NCBI RefSeq assembly: GCF_012849095.1
Contig: NZ_CP051680.1
Location: 558,001-622,000, forward strand
Length of the DNA stretch: 64,000 nucleotides
Source of the DNA: Cohnella herbarum
GTDB lineage: Bacteria; Bacillota; Bacilli; Paenibacillales; Paenibacillaceae
Direction of reading: 5' to 3'
The notes under the pieces were generated by a model. The model was not told the origin of the DNA, made no database searches, and saw only the letters and a program-made list of their open reading frames with translations. The stretch's first letter is position 1. Each line of letters starts with the position of its first letter. The translations under genes and the position numbers were made by a program. This document shows positions 8,763-16,979 of the stretch, piece after piece.

Positions 8763-9887
8763 ATGAAAATCGCGAAAATAGAAGCCTACGGCATCCGTTG
8801 CCCGGAGCCTAACGATAATGGAAATTTACGCCACGCGGCTTTGGTGCGGGTGGAGACGGACTGCGGACTCGTCGGCTGGGGAGAAGGCATCGCGATGTGG
8901 CCGGAAGCGGTTCGCGCCGTGACGGTGCTCATCGAGCATGGCTTCGCTCCGATGTTGATCGGCCAAGATCCTACGGAGACGGAAGCGATCTGGAATCAAA
9001 TGAAACGTCACGTATGGTGGTACGGAGAGGGAGGCATTGCCTCGTTCGCTATCAGCGCCATCGATATCGCATTGTGGGATATTAAGGGCAAAGCGCTAGG
9101 CGTACCTCTCTATAAGCTGTTCGGGGGCAAAGTCCAGGACAAGCTGCCTTCGTGCGCGAGCATTCACGTTAAGCATGCGACCCATGAAGAGAACGCCGCG
9201 GAAATCTACGGTTATATGGAAGAAGGCTATCAATCCGTCAAGGTCGGTTTCGGCAAGAAAGGCCAAGCCCGACTCGGTCGGGAAGCGCGCTACGATCAGG
9301 ATTTCGCGCGGACGGTCAGAGAGAGAATCGGCGACGACAAAGGCTTCATCATCGATATCGGCAACAACGTGAAATGGGATGTCGCCCATGCGATCCGTAT
9401 GACGAAAGCTTTCGAGCAATACGGCATTCATTGGATCGAAGAGCCTTTCCATCCGAGCGATATCGAAGCTCACCGTCAACTGCGCGAGGCGACCTCGACG
9501 TTGATCGGCACGGGAGAACGCGAATGGACCGTGGACGGTTACCATAAGTTGCTGAAGAGCGGCATCGTCGACGTCGTCGGAGTCGATCCGGCTAGGGTGG
9601 AAGGCATCACCGCTTTCCGCCAGATCATCAACTTGACGGGAGCCGAGAAGAGGAAGTTTAACGCGCACGCTTGGAGCACCGCGATTACGTCGGCCGCAAG
9701 CATCCATCTGTCGATCTCTTCGCCGCACTGTTTATTAATGGAATACAAACCTCTGCCTAACCCGATGCAGGACGAACTCGTATACGAACCGATCAAGCAC
9801 AAAGACGGCTACGCGGTCGCTCCGGAAGCGCCTGGCCTCGGAATCGAAGTTAATGAAGATAAGGTTCGGGAATACCGATTCATATAA
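8763..9887 (+). CDS. Mandelate racemase/muconate lactonizing family sugar-acid dehydratase
   Basis: A 374-residue enolase-superfamily enzyme. Metal ligands are visible in order: Asp in IIDIGNN, Glu in IEEPF and Glu in GTGERE. The general-base His appears in NAHAWST and its dyad Asp in GVDPARVEG. The canonical Lys-x-Lys after strand 2 reads Lys-Val-Gly (SVKVGFGKKG). The family dehydrates acid sugars to 2-keto-3-deoxy acids; rhamnonate, fuconate or a similar acid fits the mutarotase and importer context. The precise substrate is unresolved. Confidence 0.85.
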   Translation: MKIAKIEAYGIRCPEPNDNGNLRHAALVRVETDCGLVGWGEGIAMWPEAVRAVTVLIEHGFAPMLIGQDPTETEAIWNQMKRHVWWYGEGGIASFAISAIDIALWDIKGKALGVPLYKLFGGKVQDKLPSCASIHVKHATHEENAAEIYGYMEEGYQSVKVGFGKKGQARLGREARYDQDFARTVRERIGDDKGFIIDIGNNVKWDVAHAIRMTKAFEQYGIHWIEEPFHPSDIEAHRQLREATSTLIGTGEREWTVDGYHKLLKSGIVDVVGVDPARVEGITAFRQIINLTGAEKRKFNAHAWSTAITSAASIHLSISSPHCLLMEYKPLPNPMQDELVYEPIKHKDGYAVAPEAPGLGIEVNEDKVREYRFI

Positions 9888-9910
9888 TTCATCGCGGGGA
9901 GGTGCACGAG

Positions 9911-10672
9911 ATGAGACTTGAACGCAAAGTAGCCCTGATTACGGGGGCATCCCGCGGAATAGGCAAAGCGGTGGCGATGGGTTTCGCGCGCGAAGGCGCC
10001 AAAGTCGTCATCTTATCGGACGAGCCGCAGTCCGTCGGCATGGAAGTCGTAGCGGAGATCGCGAGCTTAGGCGGGCAAGCGCTCTATCTTCAATGCGACG
10101 TTTCCGAGAAGGAACAAGTGTTGATGACGGTCGAGAAGTCCGTTGCTTATTTCGGGAATATCGATATTTTGGTCAACAACGCGGGGATATGCCCCTTTCA
10201 TGATTTCCTGACGATGCCGATTTCCTTGTGGGAAAGGGTCACGGACGTGAATCAGAAAGGCACCTTCCTATTCTCTCAAGCCGTGGCCAATCATATGGTG
10301 CTCAAGGGGACGAAAGGCAGAATCGTCTCGACCAGCTCGATCGGCGCATGGGTAGGGGGCTCGACGCAAACCCATTATTGTCCGTCGAAGGCGGCTATCG
10401 AGAACATGATGAAAAGCATGGCCGTCGCGCTCGGACCGCACGGAATTACTTGCAATTCCGTGCTCCCCGGCGCGATCGAAACGGACATTAACCGTGAAGA
10501 TCTCGCCGATCCCGTCAAACGGGAGTATTTCATCCAACGGACGCCGGTCAGAAAGCTCGGACAGCCGGAAGACCTTGTCGCCGCTTACGTGTTCTTCGCA
10601 TCGGATGACGCTTATTTCGTTACGGGATCGAGCTTGCTTGTAGATGGCGGCATGTTCGTGAATTTGCAATAA
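9911..10672 (+). CDS. Short-chain dehydrogenase/reductase
   Basis: A 253-residue SDR with TGASRGIGK, NNAGIC and a Ser/Tyr-x-x-x-Lys site (SSIGAW, YCPSK). The ATG at 9911 has GGGGAGG 8 nt upstream; the GTG at 9902 overlaps that site. It resembles the SDR at 1594 (shared GA, TQTHYC and SLLVDGGMF-type segments), suggesting an in-cluster duplication. A role as 2-keto-3-deoxy acid 4-dehydrogenase, feeding the FAH-type hydrolase, is plausible but unproven. Confidence 0.87.
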   Translation: MRLERKVALITGASRGIGKAVAMGFAREGAKVVILSDEPQSVGMEVVAEIASLGGQALYLQCDVSEKEQVLMTVEKSVAYFGNIDILVNNAGICPFHDFLTMPISLWERVTDVNQKGTFLFSQAVANHMVLKGTKGRIVSTSSIGAWVGGSTQTHYCPSKAAIENMMKSMAVALGPHGITCNSVLPGAIETDINREDLADPVKREYFIQRTPVRKLGQPEDLVAAYVFFASDDAYFVTGSSLLVDGGMFVNLQ

Positions 10673-10704
10673 GAGGTTGTTCTATAAGGAAAGGAATGCA
10701 AACT

Positions 10705-11664
10705 ATGAAAATCGTCATAACGGATAGCAATTTTACGAGCGATCAGTCGGAACGCGAAGTTCTCGCGGGCGCCGGTCTGACGTTGGAGCGCTTTAACGCG
10801 AAGACGATCGAGGAAATGAAGGAAGCGGGGAAAGACGCGACGGCTGTATTGGTGCAATTCTCCCCGGCTCCCCGCGAAGTGCTGGAGAGCTGGAAGTCGT
10901 GCAAGCTGATCGTCCGATACGGAATCGGTTACGACAACGTGGACGTTCAAGCCGCGACGGAACTCGGCATTACCGTGTGTAACGTCCCATCCTATTGTCT
11001 GGATGAAGTGGCGGATCATACGGCTTCTCTCCTATTGTCGGGTTTGCGCAAGATCGTCGCATTCGATGCGTCGGTTCGCAGAGGCGAATGGAATGTCGAG
11101 AAGGTCGCGAAGCCGATCCGCAAATTCGACGAGTCCATCATCGGCCTGGTCGGGTTCGGACGGATCGGAGCCCGCGTAGCCGCGCGAATGAGACCTTTCG
11201 GATTCGAGATCATGGCTTACGATCCGTATCTGAGCGAAGATAAAGCGACGGAGTTAGGCGTGAAGAAAGCCGCGTCTCTCCGGGAGTTGCTCAGCGTGGC
11301 GGACGCCGTGTCGCTGCACTCTCCGTTGACCGCCGAAACCCATCATATGATCAACGAGCAGTCGCTCTCTTGGATGAAACCGAACGCGTGGATCGTGAAT
11401 ACCTCGCGCGGAGGTTTGATTAACACGGTCGACTTGGCCCGTGCTTTGTTAGCGAGAAAGCTGGACGGAGCGGCATTGGACGTATTCGAACGGGAACCGT
11501 TGGAAGCTGATCATCCGCTGCGCCAATGCGCCAACGTCATTCTAACCCCGCATGCTGCGTATTACTCGGATGCGTCGATAGATAATTTGCAGCGTCAAGC
11601 CGCGGAGGAAATCGTGCGGTTTGCCAAAGGCGAGCCGTTACAGTCGCCGGTCAACCGGGTATAA
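10705..11664 (+). CDS. D-isomer-specific 2-hydroxyacid dehydrogenase
   Basis: A 319-residue member of the SerA/CtBP-like family. The Rossmann motif is GFGRIGARVA, and the catalytic Arg, Glu and His appear in NTSRGG, FEREPL and LTPHAA. The ATG at 10705 sits about 10 nt from AAGGAAAGG, while the ATG at 10696 is too close. It may reduce or oxidise a 2-keto or 2-hydroxy acid from the pathway, for example pyruvate-lactate type chemistry. The substrate is unknown. Confidence 0.87.
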   Translation: MKIVITDSNFTSDQSEREVLAGAGLTLERFNAKTIEEMKEAGKDATAVLVQFSPAPREVLESWKSCKLIVRYGIGYDNVDVQAATELGITVCNVPSYCLDEVADHTASLLLSGLRKIVAFDASVRRGEWNVEKVAKPIRKFDESIIGLVGFGRIGARVAARMRPFGFEIMAYDPYLSEDKATELGVKKAASLRELLSVADAVSLHSPLTAETHHMINEQSLSWMKPNAWIVNTSRGGLINTVDLARALLARKLDGAALDVFEREPLEADHPLRQCANVILTPHAAYYSDASIDNLQRQAAEEIVRFAKGEPLQSPVNRV

Positions 11665-11691
11665 CAAAATAGGAGCAGCGGGAGGAACATC

Positions 11692-12606
11692 ATGAAACTC
11701 GTAACTTGGATGAAAGACGGCGAAAGCCGATTGGCGATCCGGACGGATCGGGGACTGATCGACTTGATCGAGGCGCAGAAGGGCTTCCCTTCCCCGAAGG
11801 GTTCCGCGCTTCCGAAAGACATTATGGAAGTGATCGGCAAAGGCGATGAAGCCGTATCCGAGCTTGCCGCTTACGTCGAGGCGCTTCTCGCTTCAGGGGA
11901 AATGAACGCCCAGATTCTGCTTGACGAGAGCGTAATCGATTACGCGCCATGCGTCACCCGCCCTAACAAAATGATTTGCGTCGGCTTGAACTACCGGAAA
12001 CACGCGGAGGAAACGAACGCCGCGATCCCGGTATTCCCGATCCTGTTTAATAAATTTGCCAATACGCTCACGGGACACGGACATGACGTGCCGTTGCCGA
12101 AAGTATCCGACAAAGTGGATTACGAAGCGGAGCTCGCGATCGTTATCGGGAAAAAAGCCAAGTATGTCGCTAAAGAGGACGCGTTAAATCATGTGTTCGG
12201 TTATTGCAACGTGAACGATTTGTCGGCACGGGATCTTCAACTGCGCACCCAGCAGTGGATGCTCGGGAAGTGTCTGGATAGCTTCAGCCCTCTGGGTCCA
12301 TACTTGGTCACGGCCGATGAGATCGCGAATCCGAACGATCTAACGATCAAATGTATCGTCAACGGAGAAGTCCGGCAAAACTCCAATACTTCGGATATGA
12401 TTTTCCATTGCGACGAGATCGTCAGCTATATTTCCCAACATATGACGCTGGAGCCGGGCGATGTCATCTTGACCGGAACTCCGGAAGGCGTCGTGCTGGG
12501 GTACCCGGAAGACAAGCAGGTATATTTGAAACCGGGCGACGTCGTCACGATCGAGATCGAAGGATTGGGCAGCATCACGAACCGCATGGTTGAAGAAGTT
12601 CAATAA
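11692..12606 (+). CDS. Fumarylacetoacetate hydrolase-family protein
   Basis: A 304-residue FAH-family enzyme. The metal-binding Glu motifs are visible (VDYEAELAIVIG, then DLSARDLQ), as is the C-terminal TGTPEGV. Family members include 2,4-diketo-3-deoxy-L-fuconate and -rhamnonate hydrolases, which split the diketo acid to pyruvate and lactate. That fits the end of a non-phosphorylating deoxy-sugar route and explains the absence of a kinase and aldolase here. It is the last gene before a strong terminator. Confidence 0.88.
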   Translation: MKLVTWMKDGESRLAIRTDRGLIDLIEAQKGFPSPKGSALPKDIMEVIGKGDEAVSELAAYVEALLASGEMNAQILLDESVIDYAPCVTRPNKMICVGLNYRKHAEETNAAIPVFPILFNKFANTLTGHGHDVPLPKVSDKVDYEAELAIVIGKKAKYVAKEDALNHVFGYCNVNDLSARDLQLRTQQWMLGKCLDSFSPLGPYLVTADEIANPNDLTIKCIVNGEVRQNSNTSDMIFHCDEIVSYISQHMTLEPGDVILTGTPEGVVLGYPEDKQVYLKPGDVVTIEIEGLGSITNRMVEEVQ

Positions 12607-12616
12607 GGATAAAGTT

Positions 12617-12654
12617 AAAGCCGCGACTCTACGCTTTCGTAGAGTCGCGGCTTT
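12617..12654. terminator. Bidirectional terminator between convergent genes
   Basis: A perfect 17-bp stem (12617-12633 with 12638-12654) closes a CTTT loop. Its A-rich left edge and T-rich right edge let it serve both the sugar cluster and the convergent ArsR-type gene. Confidence 0.9.
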
Positions 12655-12658
12655 TGCG

Positions 12659-13558
12659 TTAGTAGTGCAGATCGATTTCGATCTCTTGGTCGTAATTGCC
12701 GAAATGCTTGCCGAACAGGCTGACGCCGCCCGGATGCTCCGCATTCTCGTGGCTCGCGATTCGGAAGCGGATATCTTCGCCGTATTTAATGCCTAACCCG
12801 TCGACTGTCATGCCCGAAAGCCGAACGCCGTCCAAATACGTACCGTCGGCTCGCACCGAGATCGTTTTTAACAAGCCGTGTTGCGTTCCGAACTTCCACC
12901 ATTTCGGAGTGAACGCTCCGGGCTTGCTTCCGAAATCTCCCGGACATGTCCATGTGCCGATTTCGACTCCGTTGAACGAGAACGTAATGTCGGACGGCCA
13001 ATTCTCGTTAAAACCCGGAGCCTCCGAGCAGAGCTCGAGAGAGAGCGTGATGCTGCGGACCGACTGATTGCCGACAAGGTAGTTCGGAATCCGATATTCG
13101 ACGTAACCTCCGGCGAACCAAATATGTTTGGCTTTGACGTGATCGGGATCGGAGAAATAACGGGGATCGTCGAAGTACCCGATAATGGCGCTTTCGGAAG
13201 CCAGTCCGCAAGTCGGTTTAACTTGGAATTCGGAGTACTGGCCGACGGGAATGGAAATAGAGGACTGGCGTCCGACCTGAGGGTCTGGCGTTCTGAATTG
13301 CAGCGTGACGGCATCGGGCAGAAGACGGCAGAGCTTCTGCCTGCCGCGCAGTCCGGTTAGGCTTTCCGTCCCGACGATGCCGGCTTCCTCCAACTTCTGG
13401 ACATGTTTCGTGACGATAGCGGAGGAAACGGATAATTCGGCGGCAAGCTCCTTAATATTCATAGGTTTACGATCTAATAGCTCTATCATGCGCAATCGCG
13501 TTTCGGAAGCGAAACACTCGAAGTAGCCTAGGTTAAGAGGAGAAACTTGAATCTTCAT
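12659..13558 (-). CDS. ArsR-family HTH regulator with large C-terminal domain
   Basis: A 299-residue protein. Residues 1-70 form an ArsR-type winged helix (ETRLRMIELL, ELAAELSVSSAIVTKHVQKLEEAG). A further 220 residues, rich in Tyr, Trp and Gly, look like a beta-rich ligand domain, unlike the usual 100-residue ArsR. The ATG at 13558 has AAGGAG 7 nt upstream; an upstream ATG at 13588 would include this site. It is divergent from the GH2 gene with a TAACCTGTAGGTTA palindrome between them, so it probably senses a sugar and controls that gene. Confidence 0.82.
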   Translation of the reverse strand: MKIQVSPLNLGYFECFASETRLRMIELLDRKPMNIKELAAELSVSSAIVTKHVQKLEEAGIVGTESLTGLRGRQKLCRLLPDAVTLQFRTPDPQVGRQSSISIPVGQYSEFQVKPTCGLASESAIIGYFDDPRYFSDPDHVKAKHIWFAGGYVEYRIPNYLVGNQSVRSITLSLELCSEAPGFNENWPSDITFSFNGVEIGTWTCPGDFGSKPGAFTPKWWKFGTQHGLLKTISVRADGTYLDGVRLSGMTVDGLGIKYGEDIRFRIASHENAEHPGGVSLFGKHFGNYDQEIEIDLHY

Positions 13559-13592
13559 ATGAAAACTCCTTCGCGTTAATTTCACCATTATA

Positions 13593-13606
13593 TAACCTGT
13601 AGGTTA
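13593..13606. promoter_or_regulatory. Candidate operator of the ArsR-type regulator
   Basis: A 14-bp palindrome, TAACCT-GT-AGGTTA, lies 35 bp upstream of the regulator start in the divergent intergenic region. ArsR-type proteins bind 12-2-12-like palindromes, so this is the best operator candidate. Confidence 0.5.
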
Positions 13607-13716
13607 ATCAAACAATTCCGTATTGACTTAAACCTTTATTTATCTAATAATATCACTATGTAATGAACTTATGTATTATTTAATTAATTAAATGGTTAAA
13701 TAAAGGAGAGAAAAGA

Positions 13717-15474
13717 ATGACGGAGCAATATCGATCTGAACATCCCCGTCCTCAGTTCGTTCGGAAGGACTGGTTAAGCTTAAACGGACAATGGGAATTC
13801 GAATTCGACGATCATGGAATCGGCGAAGGCGAGGGCTGGTACAAAGGCGACCGGCCGCTGGGCAGTCGCATTCAAGTCCCGTTCGCGTATCAAAGCCGAT
13901 TGAGCGGAATCGCGGATCCGGATTTTCACGATACGGTTTGGTACCGGAGCGCGCTGGAAGTGCCCGCCTCTTATGCCGGCAAACAAATTCTTCTCCATTT
14001 CGGAGCAGTCGATTATGAAGCATCCGTATGGGTAAACGGCAAGCTTGTGGCCCAACACGAAGGAGGGCATACGCCGTTCCACGCCGATATCACGGACGCG
14101 CTTAAGCCGACAGGGAATACGTTGGTCGTTAAAGCGGTCGATTACAGCAAAGACGTCACCTTGCCGCGAGGCAAGCAGTATTGGCTGGCGGACTCCGCGA
14201 GCATTTTCTATACGAGAACGACGGGGATTTGGCAGTCGGTTTGGCTGGAAGCGGTTAATCGTTCCTACGTGGACAAGGTTAAGTTTACTCCGGATATCGA
14301 CAACAACGACATCGAGATGCAACTGTTTATCCGGGGACTTCCGCGGAATGGCGCTGAACTAAGCCTTCAAATCGAAATCTCGTTTAACGGAGATGAGGTT
14401 TCCCGCGATGTGGTGGTCGTGAACAACCCCCAGGAAACGAGAACCGTTAGGCTGACGGATTTCAACGATCACTCCAAGGGTCGCTGGTGGTCCCCCGAGA
14501 ATCCGAACTTGTACGATGTCAAGCTGACGTTGCTGGATGGCATTGCGGTGATCGACGAAGTGGAGAGCTATTTCGGGATGCGCAAAGTTTCCATAGAAAG
14601 CGGAAAATTCTGTTTGAATAACCGGCCGTATTTCCAAAAGTTAGTACTCGATCAAGGTTATTTTCCGGACGGGAACCTGACTCCGCCTAGCGACGAAGCG
14701 ATTAAGCAAGACGTAGAATTAACGAAGGCGATGGGCTTTAACGGCGCGCGCAAGCATCAGAAACTCGAAGATCCTAGATACTTGTACTGGTGCGATAAGC
14801 TTGGATTGCTCGTATGGAGCGAGGCCGCGAATGCCTATGCGTATAGCGAGGAGTACGTGCGCCGGTTCGTCAACGAGTGGCAAGAGTCTATCGACCGCGA
14901 TTACAATCACCCGTCCATCGTCGTATGGGTACCGCTCAACGAAAGCTGGGGCGTACCCAACATTCAGATCGACAAGCGGCAACAGCAGCATGCGTTAACG
15001 ATGTACCACTTGACGAAGTCTCTTGATCCGATGCGTTTGGTCATCTCGAATGACGGGTGGGAAATGGTTCGGACCGATCTATTCAACATTCACGATTATG
15101 AATCAAGCCGAGAGGTGTTGGAGGAACGTTACGGCTCCGTGGATAACGCGGTAAGCGCAATGCCGGCCAATAGAAAACTTGCTGTAGAGGGCTTTCCTTA
15201 TGCCGGTCAACCGATACTCGTGACGGAGTTCGGCGGGATCGCTTATAAGAAAAGCGATTGGGAAGGCTGGGGATATTCCGGAGCGGACAACGACGAAGAT
15301 TTCGCCGAACGCCTCCGTGCCGTCATTCAACCCCTATTGAAATCGGGAATCGTGCAAGGTTATTGCTATACCCAATTAACCGACGTCGAGCAGGAAATTA
15401 ACGGTATGCTGACCTATGATCGGGTACCGAAGCTGCCGGTCGAGCTCATTCGGGCGATTAACGAAGGCAAGTGA
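13717..15474 (+). CDS. Glycoside hydrolase family 2 protein
   Basis: A 585-residue protein with the GH2 order: a sugar-binding jelly roll (LNGQWEFEFDD, TVWYRSALEVP), an Ig-like beta-sandwich around residues 190-290, and a TIM barrel. The acid/base region VWVPLNESWG (Asn-Glu) and the nucleophile region LVTEFGGIA are present. It lacks an obvious signal peptide, so it probably acts in the cytoplasm on imported oligosaccharides. GH2 covers beta-galactosidase, mannosidase and glucuronidase; specificity is not clear. AAAGGAGAG precedes the ATG. Confidence 0.9.
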   Translation: MTEQYRSEHPRPQFVRKDWLSLNGQWEFEFDDHGIGEGEGWYKGDRPLGSRIQVPFAYQSRLSGIADPDFHDTVWYRSALEVPASYAGKQILLHFGAVDYEASVWVNGKLVAQHEGGHTPFHADITDALKPTGNTLVVKAVDYSKDVTLPRGKQYWLADSASIFYTRTTGIWQSVWLEAVNRSYVDKVKFTPDIDNNDIEMQLFIRGLPRNGAELSLQIEISFNGDEVSRDVVVVNNPQETRTVRLTDFNDHSKGRWWSPENPNLYDVKLTLLDGIAVIDEVESYFGMRKVSIESGKFCLNNRPYFQKLVLDQGYFPDGNLTPPSDEAIKQDVELTKAMGFNGARKHQKLEDPRYLYWCDKLGLLVWSEAANAYAYSEEYVRRFVNEWQESIDRDYNHPSIVVWVPLNESWGVPNIQIDKRQQQHALTMYHLTKSLDPMRLVISNDGWEMVRTDLFNIHDYESSREVLEERYGSVDNAVSAMPANRKLAVEGFPYAGQPILVTEFGGIAYKKSDWEGWGYSGADNDEDFAERLRAVIQPLLKSGIVQGYCYTQLTDVEQEINGMLTYDRVPKLPVELIRAINEGK

Positions 15475-15598
15475 TGCCCGATATGAAGCTGCATCGGTAG
15501 ATCAAGCGCAGAAGTAATAAAATATACATCTTTACTTTAAATGGATAATATTTATAAAAGTTGATATCCGTTTCCAAATGTGGTACCCTATATGAATT

Positions 15599-15629
15599 GA
15601 GGCATCTCGCGCCAGAGCGAGGTGTCTTC
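15599..15629 (+). other. Stem-loop in leader of small-protein genes
   Basis: GAGGCATCTCGC and GCGAGGTGTCTTC pair with two G-U wobbles around a GCCAGA loop. A T-rich run (TTCATTCTTT) follows, so it may end GH2 transcription or act in the leader of the small genes downstream. Confidence 0.5.
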
Positions 15630-15678
15630 ATTCTTTGTATGGGTACTTTTTACATTAAATGGGCAAGGTGGTGATGCT

Positions 15679-15816
15679 ATGTTTTCTGTCTTATTCCCCA
15701 AGCCTTGGGGACAGGTTTCGTACAAAGTCGACCGTTGGAACGTACAAATCATGCAAAAGGGAGAGGAAATGAAAGATGGCTACCAAAACTCGTGGAAATG
15801 TGTTGTCAGGCCTTGA
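15679..15816 (+). CDS. Possible 45-residue peptide
   Basis: An ATG with AAGGTGGTG a few nt upstream opens a 45-codon frame (MFSVLFPKPWGQ at its start). It ends 41 nt inside the next gene in another frame. I do not recognise it. The strong ribosome site and the position suggest a leader peptide coupled to the zinc-ribbon gene, but it could be fortuitous. Confidence 0.3.
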   Translation: MFSVLFPKPWGQVSYKVDRWNVQIMQKGEEMKDGYQNSWKCVVRP

Positions 15817-15961
15817 ATCGAAAGGCAGGGGCGAATGCCCTCGCTGCGCAAGAACGGGTATTAAATTACTTTACGAAGGAATAGTCGTAGACGGCGTTTC
15901 GGTAAAGGTATGTAAATTTTGCCGACCTAAGAAACAGCTGAAGAAAGCAACGGGACAGTAA
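15776..15961 (+). CDS. Small zinc-ribbon protein
   Basis: A 61-residue protein with CPRC at residues 21-24 and CKFC at residues 46-49, a four-Cys zinc-ribbon, and a basic tail (KKQLKKATGQ). The ATG follows GGGAGAGGAAATG. It is paired with the YdjO-like gene 33 nt downstream, so both may belong to a stress or cold response. I do not recognise a precise family. Confidence 0.65.
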   Translation: MATKTRGNVLSGLESKGRGECPRCARTGIKLLYEGIVVDGVSVKVCKFCRPKKQLKKATGQ

Positions 15962-15994
15962 CAATGAACTCATCTCTAGAGGGGGCAGTTGGAC

Positions 15995-16201
15995 TTGGCT
16001 AAATTTTATCGAAGCAAGCAAAATGCTGTCGCCGTAAATATGATAGATACGCAAATTTGGATCTGTTCCAATCAGGATTGCAACTGCTGGTTGAGGAGCG
16101 AATTCTCATTCTCGCAAATGCCGCTCTGTCCCATGTGTAAATCTAGTATGACCAACCAAACGAAGCCATTACCGGAAATCGTAAGAGCGAATATCTACTA
16201 A
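15995..16201 (+). CDS. YdjO-like cold-inducible small protein
   Basis: A protein of about 68 residues with two Cys pairs in the YdjO arrangement: WICSNQDCNCWLR, then MPLCPMCKSSM. The TTG at 15995 is 9 nt from AGAGGGGG; the TTG at 15989 is closer than usual but possible. In Bacillus the family is named for cold induction; its function is unknown. A terminator follows at 16221. Confidence 0.7.
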   Translation: MAKFYRSKQNAVAVNMIDTQIWICSNQDCNCWLRSEFSFSQMPLCPMCKSSMTNQTKPLPEIVRANIY

Positions 16202-16220
16202 ATTAAGGTACGCCAACACA

Positions 16221-16259
16221 ACGCAGAATCTTGGGCTTTTCCTTGATTCTGCGTTTTTC
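16221..16259 (+). terminator. Rho-independent terminator after ydjO-like gene
   Basis: ACGCAGAATC (16221-16230) pairs with GATTCTGCGT (16245-16254), followed by a T-run. Confidence 0.85.
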
Positions 16260-16361
16260 GTTATAGTCGTTATTGCTGTAGACTGGCATCTTTAATCGTT
16301 AGCCAATATTATTAAAGAGCATGGGAATGCTACTATACAACTGTCCCAATCGGAGGTCGCG

Positions 16362-16895
16362 ATGATGAATACTCAACCGCAGAAGGTTCCCTTTGGCTAT
16401 GAGCCGCCGATAGATCGGGAAAAAGGTACGTTAATCTACTATGATACTTTCGAGCAAACAACGGAAGAGGAACTGGATCTTGCGCTAGAAGCTGCCGTCG
16501 CTCGGTCTTTCGCGAAATTCGTATTATACCCAATCCATGAGGAGACCGCCAAGCGAATGTCCAAGGAACCGGTGAGTCCTTATTACAAGCGGGAAAAGCT
16601 TCTTCGCGAATGGGAGCCGGAAAGAGGTCGGATAGCGATCGCGATCGACGGCTGGGAGGGGAAAAGAAAGAAATACACTCCGATCGATTCCGCGCTTCGG
16701 CACTTGACGGAGACGTTGCCTGCCCCGCATTTTCTATTAGTCACGCCGCAGACGGCGAACCAATTCGCATCGTTCGCTTCCTTCGAGGAATGGATCGTGA
16801 AAATTCGATTGCTGATGTCGTCCGAACCGAGTCGACTCCATCCCCGGTTGGAGCAAAATCGACATCGGTGGGACTTGATGGAACGATCGGATTAG
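16362..16895 (+). CDS. Uncharacterised 177-residue protein
   Basis: A soluble, charged protein preceded by a GGAGG site, with two adjacent ATGs (16362, 16365). Visible features are FAKFVLYPIHEET, a basic stretch GWEGKRKKYTP and LPAPHFLLVTP. I do not recognise a family. It precedes the VTT-domain gene by 84 nt and may share its transcript. Confidence 0.65.
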   Translation: MMNTQPQKVPFGYEPPIDREKGTLIYYDTFEQTTEEELDLALEAAVARSFAKFVLYPIHEETAKRMSKEPVSPYYKREKLLREWEPERGRIAIAIDGWEGKRKKYTPIDSALRHLTETLPAPHFLLVTPQTANQFASFASFEEWIVKIRLLMSSEPSRLHPRLEQNRHRWDLMERSD

Positions 16896-16979
16896 TAAAG
16901 ATTTACGATGGAATTGGAACGGGATCATGTTACAATTCGTATTAGAAACATAGGAATTAACGGTTAGGAGATAAACGCG

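Noticed and set aside
15622..15678. Longer start for the 45-residue peptide
   Set aside because: The upstream start overlaps the stem-loop and has no ribosome site.
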